64,000 bases of DNA, from the NCBI GenBank assembly GCA_021234535.1, contig CM037840.1, forward strand, positions 13,161,415 through 13,225,414. The letters run 5' to 3'. Below, in pieces: positions 23,001 through 38,000 of the stretch (within the stretch, counting starts at the first letter, position 1; each line of letters opens with the position of its first letter). Position numbers and translations under genes: made by a program. This DNA comes from Stichopus chloronotus. Its lineage: Eukaryota > Echinodermata > Holothuroidea > Aspidochirotida > Stichopodidae. The notes beneath the pieces were generated by a model. It did not search any database. It was not told where the DNA came from and saw nothing but the letters and a program-made list of their open reading frames with translations.

Positions 23001-26000
23001 ACCTTTGCTCTCTTCTTCCTCGCCGTTTTCCTCCGTCTGGGTCGCAATCACCGTCATCTCCGGTTCTGGCTCCGGAGGAGGGACTGGCTGGTCTGTCTGT
23101 GTGCCACGGTACCGCTGCCTCTCGCGTCTTGCCAACTCTGCTTCTACCATGCACCTAAGAGCAAAGAGAGACGGGAGGATGGTCAGTCATTTCTTATCAG
23201 TTTTGAGAATCAAAAACAGACACTGGCATTGAACTGTCTACCAACATCAGCTTTGTTGTCCAATGGACAAATGATGCAGCAAATTGCAGATGTACTTCCC
23301 AGAGGTAAGTCCTGCTCCCAATAAATGGAATGCAATTTCTCTTTACTATTAATACAAGGATAACTTTCAAGGCAGCTGAAACCGTTAGGCCTTGTTGAAA
23401 TTTGTACAATGTAGATGATGGAGATAAATGGCCAGTATATTTTATCATGATGTTCAATTTTTAAAAAGCAATTGAAAAAACAGTTGCACTTGAGATGTGT
23501 TTCCTCTCAAGGGCAAAGCTTATCGCAGACTCTGGAGGACTTAAACAACATTGAAATTGCCAGAAGTATCACATAGGTATCTTGTGTATCCAAAGTCACT
23601 GAGTTATGCAAAAAAAAAAACAAGGTATACACTATGTACAGAGTGTGTACCTCTTTATAAGCAGTTTCTAAGACAAAAGGGAGTCTGATACAATTAAAAT
23701 GTCCATTGCTACTTGAGTGAGTTGTATAACTAAACTGTTAATGTCACTATGGAAGTAATACAATGAGCAAGACTATGTGAGTTGCATGTAAAAGATTAAG
23801 TATCTTGTACCTAAGTCAGGAGTGGGACTAGGCCAGTTGCATATAATCATTAAGTGTCGTCTACATCTGCACGAGTCATCAGTGCGACTAAGTCGTCTGC
23901 ATATAATATAAGGTACCTTCTATGTGAGTCATGAGTAAAACTAAGTCACCTGCATAAACATGAAATGTTTTCTATGTAAGTCATAAGTGGAACTAAATCA
24001 GTTGCATGTAAACATTAGGTATCTTCTACCTATGTCAGGAGTGAGACAAAGTCAAGTTGCAAAGAAACATTAAGTGTCGTCTATGTAAATAAGTCATGAA
24101 TAAAACGATTTCACTTGCACTAAGTTCAAATGTTCTATGGGAATTCATGTCGAGTGGGACTAAATCCATTGTATGTAAACATTGAGTACCTTCTACATAA
24201 GTCATGAATGGAATGAAGTGAGATGCTCGTAAACATGAAGTATCTTCTACATAGTCACCAGAAGCCAAAGTGAAGTGCTCATGTACGACAGGGTTCCCAG
24301 CATTCCAATAAAATAAAATTCCATGATATTTCCATGATTTTTCCATGATGAAATTTCAAAATTCCAGGATGAAAACATTAACATATTTGCTTAGGCCACG
24401 TTATGATGTAATAGGAGAAACAGCTCTGGAGGCAAGGGGTGCTACTCCCTTTTGGCTTTTTAGTGCTGAGATGCTTTAGTTGAACATGTACCACAACCAC
24501 CTAAGCACACTAAAAGCCACCATAGCCAATCAATTCTTCCATGTTTGTCTCTCGCTAATCAAATTCCATGATTTTCCCAGGACATGAAGCATGTTGCCTC
24601 AATTTCATGAGTTTTCCAGGAGTTAAAGCATCTTTCTCAAATTCCATGACTTTTCCAGATTTTCCAGGTAAGGCCCGGGAACCCTGTACGACTGTCGTCC
24701 TTCTCTTCATGCATCAGTGATGGAATGAAACGAGTCATACACGAGCATTGAGAATTGTCTCTATACATATAGAAGTATGTAAGTAACCAGTCATGACATC
24801 GAAGAACACCATATCGGTGAATCAATGCGACAAGTGACGAGATCTTCGAGAGATCACAACGAACTCCCTCCTCCCCTGCTTACTTCCTTCTTCCCTGAAA
24901 GAATATACATGTACCAACTTCTTACCTATAGCAAGGAGCTGCACCATCCACCCTGATGAATTTGAAGTGCCCCTTGGCACCACCCAGCAGACTGTGGGGG
25001 GTGTATTTGTACTCGCAACAGGCACTCAACCGGAGAGACTGCACCCGGTTGACGAAGAAGGTGACGCTGAACGGGTAGCCGCGGTGTCGCCGTGACGTGA
25101 ACACCAAGTCGGCTGTAGGAACGCAAAAAGGGCACAAAGCGAGTAAGACAGTGGAATTTCAGCCACTGTTACCAATTATATGAATAATAACTGAAGTAGA
25201 AACACTCCTGAATCTCAAAACAGTAAAAACTGTTGATGTAATTGTCTTTCAGTTTCTAGGATCTTTGTGGCTTGCAATCTTCCGTGAAGTGATTAATGCC
25301 AGTGTGCATGTTCACACAGTTCCCAGAAGACTCCCCCAAACAATTCCCCTGGACGGTTTCCGACTGACAATTTCCCTTGGACAATTGCCAGCCACCCTTA
25401 ACTTAACCCCAAACATTTCCCCGACAGAATTTGCCACACAGAGTTAACCGAGTGGGAATTCCCTGAGTTGGGAATCGTCCAAGCAGGAATTTTACAGGAG
25501 ACGTTCGTCACGAGGAGAATTTGTTCACAGTATAAAATTGACCGAGGGAGGGTTGTCCGATCACGGTTCACGCAACTTGTCAATCCAATCCAACAGTATA
25601 TCTAACCAATCAATTGTCGTTAATTTAAGTAAGACAATGACCAATATAGGCCTATTATCTTGCGTCTATCTTGCTGGACTTAAAAGTACGATTGATTACC
25701 TACCCTACAGACAGGACATATAATGGTATTCTAGAGGTAGACATGTGAGCAAATCTGGTACAAATTAAACTTATTCCTTTGCAACAGATATAACATCACA
25801 GCACACCAGTTTTTCACACCAAAATTAACTGACTCCATCCTAATTTTCTCCCTCAGAATACTCTCAAAATTTCAAAGAGAAATAGCCTAGCGATGAAGAT
25901 GCTAAAAAAAGCAATTTCACTTAAGGGTAGTATTCCAGAATTTTATCAGACATTGTCAGAAAATTCCTGACAGACACAGTCAAAAATGCACCGACCTCAC

Positions 26001-29000
26001 CCAACATGGGCCATTTATGTAGAACTCATTGGCCATATGTCAGGGGTAGTAACATCTACGGTTCCTGGTGTAACTGCACTGAAATACAACAATCAAGCAG
26101 GTTAAGCGGGGACATCCACTAAATAAAAAGAGCTAACTTCCAGGTTTTTTGCCATCCCTTCGAAGGTTGAGAGATCCCATGCATTTGCTGTATAGTTTCA
26201 ATGTCAGTAATTGCTCAAAGAAAAGCAGCCAGCTTTCTCCTACCACAGTACAGGGTTTTCAAATCCACAATGGAAGGAGGGTCAGACAAACTTTCCTCAC
26301 TCCCCCCCCCCCTCTCCTTTGGTGGGTGGTTTTTGCGGGGTCAATGTTCTCATTATTCAGTCCAATCGTTATCCATTATTTTTCATTATTTTTGTCAATT
26401 ACTGAATGAAATCATGAAAAGATGTTCCTTTAAAGGTGTCAAACGATTTCCAGAGAAAGTTGAGAGCAATCTCATTAGCTGCTCATGATGAGTCATTGGG
26501 TGGTTGCACAAATTTCTTAAGAAATGAAAGTTATTCAGTCAACTTAAAGAAAATTTCAAGCTCATGAAAAGTTTTATGGCAGCTCAATACAGTCATTTTG
26601 CTGAACTCACTAACATTTTCCTAACTTTCAGGGGCCTAATTGGAAACCTCAAAAACAGCCAAAATCCTCCTTTGGTCTGTGGGAAATTCCTGAATTTTTC
26701 ACAGGTCTTGCTGGGAAATTGTGCATTTTCCATGACATTAGGGACCTGGAAGAACGTACTTTTCCTTTTCTTGATTTCTTATGAATTGTTGAACTTGTCT
26801 GAACCCAGAACTTATCACAGATCCCTGTATATGAAGTAACATGTCAACGCAAGCAGTTTTTGAAAGAAAAATCACCCGACTCCCCTGCTTTTGGTCAAGG
26901 ACCAAGAAGATTGAATATTTTATACATATGATGGTCCCTCTTTTGTAAAACAAATTTGTGCATATGACCCTACAGTCAGAAGAGCATTACAAACTAAGGT
27001 TTGGCCAAAGAAAAAAGGGAAGTCTGGTGGATTTTACCAAAGGGGGAGATGATCATTGAGACCAGATAGAACTAAGGGCAGGGGAGGTAGGGATGAAATT
27101 TGATCAGAAAAAAAAGAAGAAAGATAAGGAAAAAAGGGAAACTTACTTCCAGGTTCTGCCATCCCTTCAAACACCAACAGGTTCTCCCCACCGCAGTGCT
27201 GCTGGTAGATCATGATTTCATCTCGCAGGTCCTCCCTTTCGTACTGTATCTTCAGGCTGTTGCCGCGGTAGCGAACCATCACATCGCACAGGGTCTGCAG
27301 CTGGTTGGCATGAGGGAAGGCGGGTTCCTTTCGATGGAGAGCCAACGAACCCTGAGGCAGAGATGAGGGCCAAATGTTTGATAAAAAACTCATGGAAACA
27401 CCAGTAAAGTGAATGGGGTTTCCTTCACTTTCTAGGATTTACTTTTTATGACTTTTCCAGGACCAAATGATGACTGTCCATGACATTCCTCCTGATGTTG
27501 TATAAACATTTTTCAACTATCACAGCAAAATCCAAAGCAATATGAGGTGAAGAGAATAAAACAATTTGGATTTACACATGAAAATACATGTCGATATTGT
27601 GAATCAGAAAGAACCACTGCAACTATGTGAAAGCTTCTGGGAGTTTTTCAAGACTTCAAACAATGTCCCTAAATTTCAAAAAACATTTTCAGGCCTTGAA
27701 ATGACTCTCCAAATTTTTCATGACGTTTCCAGGTTTACCATGACTGCGGGAATCATGAGTGAGAGACTTGGAGTAATAGACGAGTCTACTTGATAACCAC
27801 TGGAAACGGTACTGTGAGATGGGTTGTATGATCTTTGCAGTTTTTCTCAATTCCAAAAACTGCAAACTCCAAAACTATGTAACCTAATTTACACTCATAT
27901 CACTTCATAACAGCGATTGCTCAAATTGCCATACTCATACAACTGAGTTGTGGGGCAGGGGGGTAAGGCTTATATCAAATAACACTGCATCATTATGTAC
28001 TTTTAAACAACCTCATGCCAAAGTTTCCTGCTTAGTATGCATGGCCATTTTCCATTTTTGTAGGCACCTTCTTTGCACTGCACATTTAGCCTACCTTGTG
28101 AGATTTTGGCTTCAACTTCTTGCCATCTTTGTTTACGACTATCTTGCTCTTCGGTGGTTTTGGGCGAGAGCGCTTGGGCCGGACGTGAGCTGTTGGTGGG
28201 TGGGGTTCAAAGGACTGGTTTACTCTGTAAGGGGCCAGTCCCTCTCGGTCTTCCGGTCTCATGTGGAGCGAGACACTGTTCATTATTTTTGGGTCAAGCT
28301 GTAAGAAAAGGAGAGAGGACTGTCTAGTGAGACTGATCTAAAACAATCAGGGTCTGCAAGCATTCCACAAATAAAATTTCGTAGCATTACTGGTGTTTGC
28401 ATCGGCAATGACAAGTGAACAGTCTTAACTAATGTATAATTGATCTTGGAGGGACATCGTAGTGTTCTGTTCCGAAACGATATAATAGTGATATCGTTAA
28501 TGCAGAACAGAAGCAGACAACTCACCAACACAGAGTGTGAAAAGAAAGTCCCATTAATGAGACATTTTCCAAATTATTTTTGTCAAAAATGTGGGGATAA
28601 CTCTACAAGAGAATACTTCCTACCGCAACAATCAGCACTGCAAGAAAATTGGAAAACTGCCACTTCTCATTAGTGACTCTAGAAGACCTTTGTTTATCTT
28701 TACCTTCAGCTATATTCATAACTGTTAGGGGGAGTTACTGTGGAATCCACCGACAGCTAATTATCTCCTAATGATTCAAAACTAATCTGTGGGCAGCTAT
28801 TGCAACACTACACTAACAACAAACTTGCAAGGCTTCCCTAGCCTATGTGCAAAACATGCTCTCCTATTTCTTACCATAAATTATGGCAACACAAGAGGGA
28901 AAACTCAGCAGCAGCATGTATTCCGAAGCATTACTTCCAGTAGCTTCACAAAACTCTCATCTTTCACAAACAATTCTGGCAACAATTAACAACAAAAAAA

Positions 29001-32000
29001 GGGAGCTGAAAGAATAATAGGGTCTTGACTTACCTCCCTGAGATTGTGTGAGTCAATTTCTTCAGTGGTATCCGACCGCCTCTTCTCTCTGTGAATGGGA
29101 AACCCATCCTCGTCGACGTAAACCACCTAGAAGAAAACGAAAACGTGTGAACGAATGTTCGAATTAAAAAGGAACAAAGATTTGTCAACTGATGCATCCC
29201 TTTGCAGAAAAAAAAAAAAACTTGTCCATTCTGCCAAAATATTTACCTTTAATACTGACATGGCTTCTTGCTACTGCCTAGAGACACACAGGTATGACAT
29301 ACCACAGCAAGGATGTATGGCAAATGAGCAGATATACAACATACAATGTACCTCACAGTATAGTAGCTATGACTTCCTCTTTGAATTAAAAACCAGGCAA
29401 ATAAATTTCGATAGAATTCTGTCTCACTTTGTGCAACGTGAAAATTGAGCAAACCCCTTAAAAAGTGATTTGCTAACATTTCATGAGATCTACCAATTTA
29501 AAGATAAAAGAGTGTCAAAGCAAGAAAAGTCTCCTTAAGAGATACTATTACATACAAAAGGCTTTGGAAAATGGGTCACTTGCATGTATATATTATATTC
29601 ATAAAGGCCCTGCTGGAACAAGACCCAATTGCAGTTGAAACATAATCACTCACTTTTTCAGGCACAGGTCCTTTTTCCCCTCCCAATTACAGATCATCCT
29701 TGCATTTAAAACACCTATTTTGGTGTGATGGCAAAATTACGCTTATAAGATACAGAAACGTAAAATTTGCCTTTATATCCAAAAGAAACTAAGAGGCAAA
29801 ACAAATTGACTCAGACATCTGACACTGGCAAAGTTATTTGTTGCAAGGTGACAGAATTACTTTAAGCTTCCGTTACCGTACTTTAAAGTCTGATGCGGAA
29901 TACTGGATTTTAAACAGGCAGCTTCGAGTTGAAGCCGTTGCAGACAGGATTTGATACAGATGCATAAAACATGAGAAGTGGAGCGAAAGATAACAACGCT
30001 CGAGGCCACCTGTTGCATAATGTATATAGCATATGCATACATGGTGCATTAGATGATCATAAAAGTGATAAGACCTCCTCAGGCAGTTCAGACTCAGAGA
30101 TTTAAGAGGGATGTGAAAGGTGGGGAAGAGAAAACGAATGAGAAATATATACAACACAGTGCATACAACAAGACAGTTCTGAGTGACTTATGACAGCATG
30201 CAAAAAGATTTAGAAATGCAGCGAAAAGATGAACGTCTCCGTCGACGAGCCGAAATTTCTGGCTTTAAAGGTTTATGCCCAGGATTTACACTAAACGCAT
30301 AAAGTGAGAAGGGTCAGTCTTTGTGTCGCTGCAACTCCAGATACACTTGACACCAGCTAAGCATGCATGGTACAAGATATCACCTTGTCAGGTGTGGATA
30401 AATGAGAGAGAGAGAGAGAGATGCAAACATTTCTTTTGTTTACATTTAGGACAGCCCACAAATCATTGTCAAAAGGGATACATAGTAAAAATTGCTCAAT
30501 AATCAGTCACTTTACTTTTTTGGATTATAAGACTGTTTGACGGACAAATCAAGGCAAACATGCTGCTAGAAATATGCCTACTGTAAATTAATTAAAATCA
30601 GATAAGCTCCTTTAAACTGCAAGCAACCTTCTCTCAGGTTATAAAATTTAACTAGCTTTCTATTTGTTTTTTCCAAGTATCAAAGTAGTGGCAGCAGAAA
30701 GGTATCTTCAACGATTCTACTTCAAACAGAAATGCACAGTGTAAAAAATAAAACTAAACATTCAGACATATATGTTATGATTGTGAGAGAGTGTTATGGA
30801 CTAACTAAAGCAATAAATAAATTCTTTGTCAAAATATTCCCCAAATCAATTTGCTATTTTGATAACATCGACAAAACTCCTTTATAATGTGTTGGCCTCA
30901 TTTTCTGAAGCAAAAAATGTTCAATTAGTCTTTAAAAAAACTTTTTCTCAAAATTTGGGCAACGACAAACATTTTCATGCACACATATCTTTCCTCTGGA
31001 TGAAAACTGCGCAACAAGCTACAGTAAGGTTTTCCACTATGATTCATTTCAAGATCAAAGAAGCCCTTTAGTTGGGAAGCTTTAATTTTCAACAGCTGTT
31101 GTTTGAAATTCAGACCACGTAACCTTTGAGAATATTTTTGTAGAAACTAGTGATGTCAAATATTCTGTTTGTAAGAAGTGCACCGTTTCTCAAAGTAGGC
31201 ACAGCATGTTAAATTATGTTAACTCAATCCAGTAACTGCTTGGTCAGGTGAGAGGGGATTCGTGCTGTACATAGCCTGGAGCGAGAGCTCGGAGAAAACT
31301 GTCTAGCTTTGAAAGAAGGCTATGAAAAACATGGACGATACAAAAACCGCCATTCCCGATTGATTTCAACAAAATTCAGGACTTTTCCTCAAGTTGGTGA
31401 ATGCAATAAGAAAAATTTAATGCAATAAAGAAAAATTTAAGAATGAGGGCAAAAAATGAACTGCCACTGCAATTTTTTTTCAAGGAGAACAGATACCATT
31501 GGCATATATACTGTACCTGTTATCACAAACTGTGGTTGTTAGAATAGAGTACAGTGGGTGCAGTATACAGCAATACATCACCCTGATCATGAAGTGGATA
31601 TTAAAGGGGTACGTGCAATGGTGCACAAAAACAACAGGTAACATATACACAGTTACCGTCTGGCTAACTCTACTTGGAGTTACTTTAATAACTGTAAGAC
31701 TCACCTTTGCCAGAATAAACCAATTTATTTTACGTTGCTTTTATAATCTGATTAAATATGTGTCTTTTGGAACTGCAGTGCTCCACATTGTATTAATACA
31801 TTTCCTTTGTTGTCAATTGAATTAACTTTGAGCTAAAAGTTTCACCAAAATGCAATTTATTTTTAGCACATTTACCTTTTTCCTTTGTTGACAAATGGAA
31901 AGAAATAAGGGAAAATGTATCTGCATACACATTTTTGATGGATGGATGGATCGATTGATTGATTGATTCATTCAGTCATTCATTCATTGGTTTGTTTCAC

Positions 32001-35000
32001 TGGTTTCTTCATTTGTTCATCCATTCGTCCGTTTGTTTGTTTTCCTTTATGTTACACCTAGAGACTGAATAGCTGCAGCTGCTCCTTAAACTACAAACAC
32101 TACAAAATGCATCTCTTCAAATAAGCTTGCAAACGAGATGTGGTTTATTACATCTCCAAGTGCACTAAAGTCATTGCACTTTTTTATCACATTGCTAACT
32201 CTGATCACCAGGCCATCCATTTGATGTTAACGTTTGACGGTGAAGATGTTGTTTTGTATTACGACTGATGAACTCAGAATTAATGGGTAACTACTGCACT
32301 AATAACAGAAAATAATCCCTTTGTAGTCACAGGCAAGCTAAGAAAAGCAATAAGCAGTCTCCCATTAAATTACAGCAGCGTAATGAAAGAATGAAGCAAT
32401 TCGATTGTCACACGCTGTCGCACAACTCTGCATACATACAGCAGTTACAACTGAGCAGAACTGAATCAAAAAAAGGGGGGGTGACAAAAAAAACATGCAC
32501 AAGTTTAATTCTTTAGTAACATCTGCTGTTAGTAGTGTTGTTGCTCTGGAAGAAAAAAAAATGTACTTATAGGATAGTCTATGCCATAACACATGATGTA
32601 GACATATATCATCAGTGCTCTAGCACTGGAAAAATGTATTTTAGATGATATTCTAATCAATAACACATGTCAGACTATGACAGTTTAGTGTTCTTTGCTC
32701 TGGCTGACAGTTTGAACAATAACAGAGGCCACAATGATCATCTAAGGAGTGTCGTTGCCCTAGAAACTGTATCCTAGCTGATAACTCTGTAACACATGCT
32801 TAGACTCTACATATTCTTGCTCTGGAAGTGCAGTGTGGATGATATTCAGTGAGACTTAATTGCCAGACTACCATCTCACTTATTGCCGGAAAACGTAGTT
32901 TAGATGATATCGTCTTCGATACTAAACAGAAGTAAAATGTTGGCACCTTGAAAATTTATCACTTGCCAAACCAACTTGGCAGTTTTTCAGGCCTGCTCTA
33001 CAAAACGAAAACAAACAAAAAAAGGAGAGAATTTCCTGAAAGATATCCATGATATTTTGATAATGACACTATGACATTTTCTTTCCTCCCACAAATACAG
33101 ATTAAATGAGAGATTATGGCAGGTGTCATGACAGTCAAAAATCAGCGCTAGCAAATGGCTGTGCAATATTCTTCATAAAATTTGCTAAAGATTACTTTTT
33201 GTCACCCAGGCAACAAGGGGTTATTGGGCCAGCTGCCTTCAGATTTCAATCTCTCCAGATTTTCATGAGACAAAAAGAAAAAAAAACATGGTTCTCTGTC
33301 ATTATGCTGTCATGTATGTATTTCATACCTAAGAGTTATGTCATGAATATGCAATATGTACTACCTGAATATTCATGAATATGGCATGGTGGTTTTATTG
33401 ATCTGTTGAGGTCTCATTAATAAGACATTTAAGTATTATGCAATTGAGCTGTTGTGCAAGGACTGCAAACACATTTTATATCTTTGCTTTTTGCGTTCAC
33501 TCTGAGCTGAGTTGGACTATAATACTGTTTGGACCTTTCCTGTAATTTACCGCACAGACTGCTTCTATGTTCGTCTCCTACGTTTCTTTCTAGAGAACTT
33601 CAACTTGCTACATGTAGTTTGGGTCTGATTGCAGAGTAATTAAACCATCCTGTGACATTCATCTAGATTATGTACATTCATCTAGATAAGAGCTAACATT
33701 CAACAAGATAAGAGCTACAATCTTGGACAAAATTGTTGGGACACTGTGCCGTACGTTGCAAATATAATACTGAATTTTAGGTGAGAGGATAACATGAAAA
33801 CCCGCGCCCCTTTCCAATGTTGCGCTATAGAAGTGAATGTTCCCTTTGAACAGCAATCCTATAGCCAACATTGAACGGGGGCACGGGGTGTCCCAAGGTA
33901 TTTTGTCCAAGTTTGTCTGAGTTTTTTGGGAGCAATTTTGGAGCGAAATTTTGAAAGAAAATTGAACATTTTTGGACAAGGTGCATCATAAAAATTAGTT
34001 ATCGGGGCCCATGGGTCTGGGGATTTTCAAATGAAAGTTCTGAATTTCAACTATGAATATAACAAGTTTAATTTTAATTTTGAGGGTTTATTCGTGTATG
34101 TTTTGTTGGAAAGGAGTGATCATGAATGGACAGATTGTTTTATGGTTTTGTATGCAGACAGAAATAGTTGCCTTTAGAAATAACATTGATGGGCAGCTGT
34201 TGCATTGCGTTGCAACAGGAGTGTTACTGCAATTGCAGAATGCTGGTAGGAATCCAGGTTGTAATATATTCTGAAGTAGCTCCACGCTCTACCAAAATGC
34301 GGTAAAGTCAGAACTGTAGATTCAGCTTAATATCAAAATAATGGTAGAACGTTAGTAAAGGCTGGTTTTTTACATTTTTGGCCACTAAATCAAGAATTGT
34401 GACTGCATTTTTTACATTGCATGAAGCTGGTAACATATGTAATCGTCAGTCTTGTGATCTACGCAATTTTCCCTTGGGTTGCTTAAATTTTCCTGTCAAA
34501 ACATTTGGTAGAACGTGGGTTTCATTAACCTAATATACTGTCAGACGCTGTTGTTAGGTCTAAGTCAGCTTGGATGGGGAGGCCGGGGTTCGATTCACGG
34601 CATGACCATAGTGTTTTTCACTACTCAGTTATCCATTTATAAACTCAAATATCTGTCAACCTCTCATTTTTCATTCATTCATATATAACATAAGGTAATA
34701 TATGTATGTATATTAATATAATGATATAGCTCTAACAACAAATATGTACTCTGAAGTCCGTTGAAACTGCTTAAAATGACTGACATATTACAGTGCACCA
34801 TGTACGGTACAATAGAATGGGTGCCACAATGTCACTGTTATGTGAATATGAGCAAACGTCACATTTATTAAATTTGCAGTTTAGGAGTTTCTTTTGTATA
34901 ATGATAGTACACTTTTTTACCCAGATTAACCTGCAAGACAGTCATAACAGTCATTAAGCGTAGTTACTTTAATACTAGACACCACGTCATCACTGTAAAC

Positions 35001-38000
35001 AATTTGAATAAATAACACATATACATCAATCTTCTTCAACGGACCACAGTGACTAACATGTTAGTTGTTGTTGTTGTTTTTTTTTGTTTTTTGGGGGGTG
35101 TTTTTTGTTTTTGTTTGTTTTTTTTTTCTTCTGCACCTGTCTCAATATCAGAGTTTGAGCCGAAAGTAAGTCATTTGTATCACGCAAAATGTTTTAAAGT
35201 AGTTTCCTGGTCGACAAGATGCATTTTAGTTATGATGTTACCTCCCCAATGACTGCATTTTATTCAGCACATTTAGTGCAAATACATGGATTTGACTGAC
35301 TTATTCCTCCCTTTACTCCGTAATAACATTGACAACATTCACACAATAATATTATTACAGTAAACCAACTTCAATATAGGCCCAAAACATGCCAAACTTG
35401 CACTGCTGATGTTTCTTGTTGCAAGGAATATCACCCCTATTTGGCCGTGTAACTTATTTCAAATTGATGATTTTTCCTGTGCCACGCGCATGCCTCTAAA
35501 CCGTCAAAATTCTCAGACAATCTTGAACAAAATTGTTGGGACACTTTGCCGTACGTTGCAAATATAATACTGAATTTTAGGTGAGAGGATAACATGAAAC
35601 CCCGCGCCCCTTTCCAATGTTGCGCTATAGAAGTGAATGTTCCCTTTGAACAGCAATCCTATAGCCAACATTGAACGGGGGCGTGGGGTGTCCCAAGGTA
35701 TTTTGTCCAAGATTGTAGCTTCATTCAGAACTTGCAGACTGACACTCTGAAAAATGGAAATCTGTTGGAGTTGTCTTTATATCTGTTACCCTTTTTGTGA
35801 TATATGACTTTTCAGAATGTGTGCAAAATAGAAGACTTAGGTCAAGATCCGCCTAAGGTCTCTTTAACTCGGTGAGCCTTCTCTGTCCTGTCACACAAAT
35901 GCGACTGAGACTTAAACATTACTCTTTAATTGGCCAACGTGAAGAATCAAAGGCACTGAAAGTCCTGTCTCCTTGTATAATTGTCAGTCAGAAAACTTTC
36001 ATGCCTAATTCTCCTTTGCACACTACTGTCTACTGTATGTGAGAGAATGAAAATACTGTATATATTGCTTAAAAATATATCAGCTCAAGGGAACCTAGGC
36101 GTTGGATGTCTACACGACCACATAATTTTTTTGTTCCATGAGTGAGAGAAAACCACCATTAGGTGATAAAAGACCAGAGGCGATGAGGCCGGTAACAAGA
36201 TATACCACTCACTTTTCCTTTAATGGTCCTAAGTTAGTATAAAGAAAAGGATTTTTAGTGACTTCAATCAGCACATAAGGCATGGAACTAATGCAGTCCT
36301 GTGCGTACCTGTTTGTCGCTGGACGATGATGATGATGATTTGTTGGTGGGCGCAGTCAGGGGTCGCTGATTTGCTCCGAGCCTGTGTCTTCGGTGGTTAG
36401 AGTGGGCAGAGTGAGGACGCCCTTGTGGTGCTCTTGGGGACAGAAACGGTGTAATGTCTTCGTCACCCTTCCTGGCTCTCTCCGACTGGGTAGAGACAAA
36501 AAGCAAAACTCAAAGCTGAAAATTCCATGACAAACAGTTCTTTTTACAATTTTGTTTGCCTAAAGTGACCAAAACTGTGCAGTAGTTGATCAAAAACTGC
36601 AAGTGAAGCCATGACTTCATTTTTTATCACTTCACCAGTATTAGGAAACAGATTAATTCTGATTTTTTTTCTTCTTTCTGAGAAAATTGTCTTTTTAAAA
36701 GTGCAATGAAACAGTATAATGAATGCTGTTGCATGTTGTACAATAAAAGCTGAACGCATCTTTAATTTCTGAATGTAGTTCAGTGTAATTAAATTTGCAG
36801 CGATGCATTCTGAGCACGCAACGCCAAACAGGCATGAAAAAAACTTTTGCACACTACAGTATATAATACTGCACAGTATGACGTATCTTAAAAGGAATAA
36901 AGCCACTGACCAGTGCAATTATAGCAGAAAATTTGTCTGTTGTTTCGACCACAAACGGGCCATTTGATGCAAGAGTAATGAGTATGCAATATACTGCACT
37001 GCGATACAATACTCAATTCTACACAGCCTGTATGTAGTTCTTCAGTCAATTAACATTGCTAAAAGAACATGTGGGATATGAAGAAAGCTGTCTTTTAAAT
37101 AACAGCAGTAGCTGGCAGTTAATTAGTTTATAGGGCCTTTTCATTATTTGATAAGGTACTGTACAGATGTATATTCCATGAAATATGGGATTCCTGATGT
37201 TGTAATGAATCTATGTACGCACGCAGCTACAGTAGCATGAAGCCAAAGCAGCAGAATCCTACCATGAAAAGTGCAGTTTCAGTTTGTAAATAAACACAAA
37301 ATTTGCCACTTGGATGATGTATCAATGCACCCTGGGACTGTACATATCATATTGAAGCATTTGGCACTTGTTTCCTTTTTTTTCAAATGATTGAAAAAAT
37401 TACAAGGAATGTACAGTAACTTTGAAAAAAAGGTATGGGTGTTACAAATGAACACATTTCCAGTACTCTGTTAGAATTTGGTTTCAGTTTCATCGTTGCT
37501 GCATGTTCGCATGTCTACTGAAATTGTATCTGCCAAAAGTAAACACACACTGCTCAATAATACATGACTGATTGCTGATGCTGCAGACATATGCATGCTT
37601 CATAATAAAAAATAAGTACGCTACGGCTTAATTCAATGCATTTTGAATTTATCTCCTAAAGTGGAGTATTCTGTAGCAACATACACAGTGTTGTTCAATG
37701 ACGGATTAGGTCGCACTATGCGCGGTATTCCGCAAAGTATGCACGTGAAAGGAATGATCATTGAAAAACAACTTTTAGTATGGTACTGATGACTGTGGGC
37801 CTACAGCGGTAGGCCTACCGTGTTCATACAGTGCTACAGGTACTCCTATTTTGTCACATGACGAAGACAAAAAAAATGATCTACTCACGTACCTTCTTGT
37901 CACATGATCAAGAGATATGCACTGTACACTAGCATGTATGCACGTTGTACTGTGTATTAAACTGTGTGCCTAATGCTAGATCATTGAGACTGCAGCAACG

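Larger units (their letters stand above)
23155..24925 (-). other. Intron filled by minisatellite and MITE
   Basis: No exon seen. The interval 23715-24830 is occupied by a tandem repeat split by a MITE (listed separately). The remaining flanks, 23155-23714 and 24831-24925, show nothing recognisable. Confidence 0.6.
29127..36308 (-). other. 7.2-kb intron with two related MITEs
   Basis: Contains a GA dinucleotide run at 30404-30420, GATG/GATT/CATT tetranucleotide repeats at about 31935-32010, a T-rich stretch at 35068-35131, the two 198-bp MITEs and a tRNA-like fragment at 34550-34607. No exon recognised. Confidence 0.5.

Noticed and set aside
22102..23158. + strand frames opposite the Ser-rich exon
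   Set aside because: Same reason: antisense of a confirmed exon, with no domain or splice structure of their own.
33668..33979. - strand frame also present at 35513-35710, suggesting a duplicated gene
   Set aside because: Both lie on copies of a 198-bp element with terminal inverted repeats; the frame is incidental.
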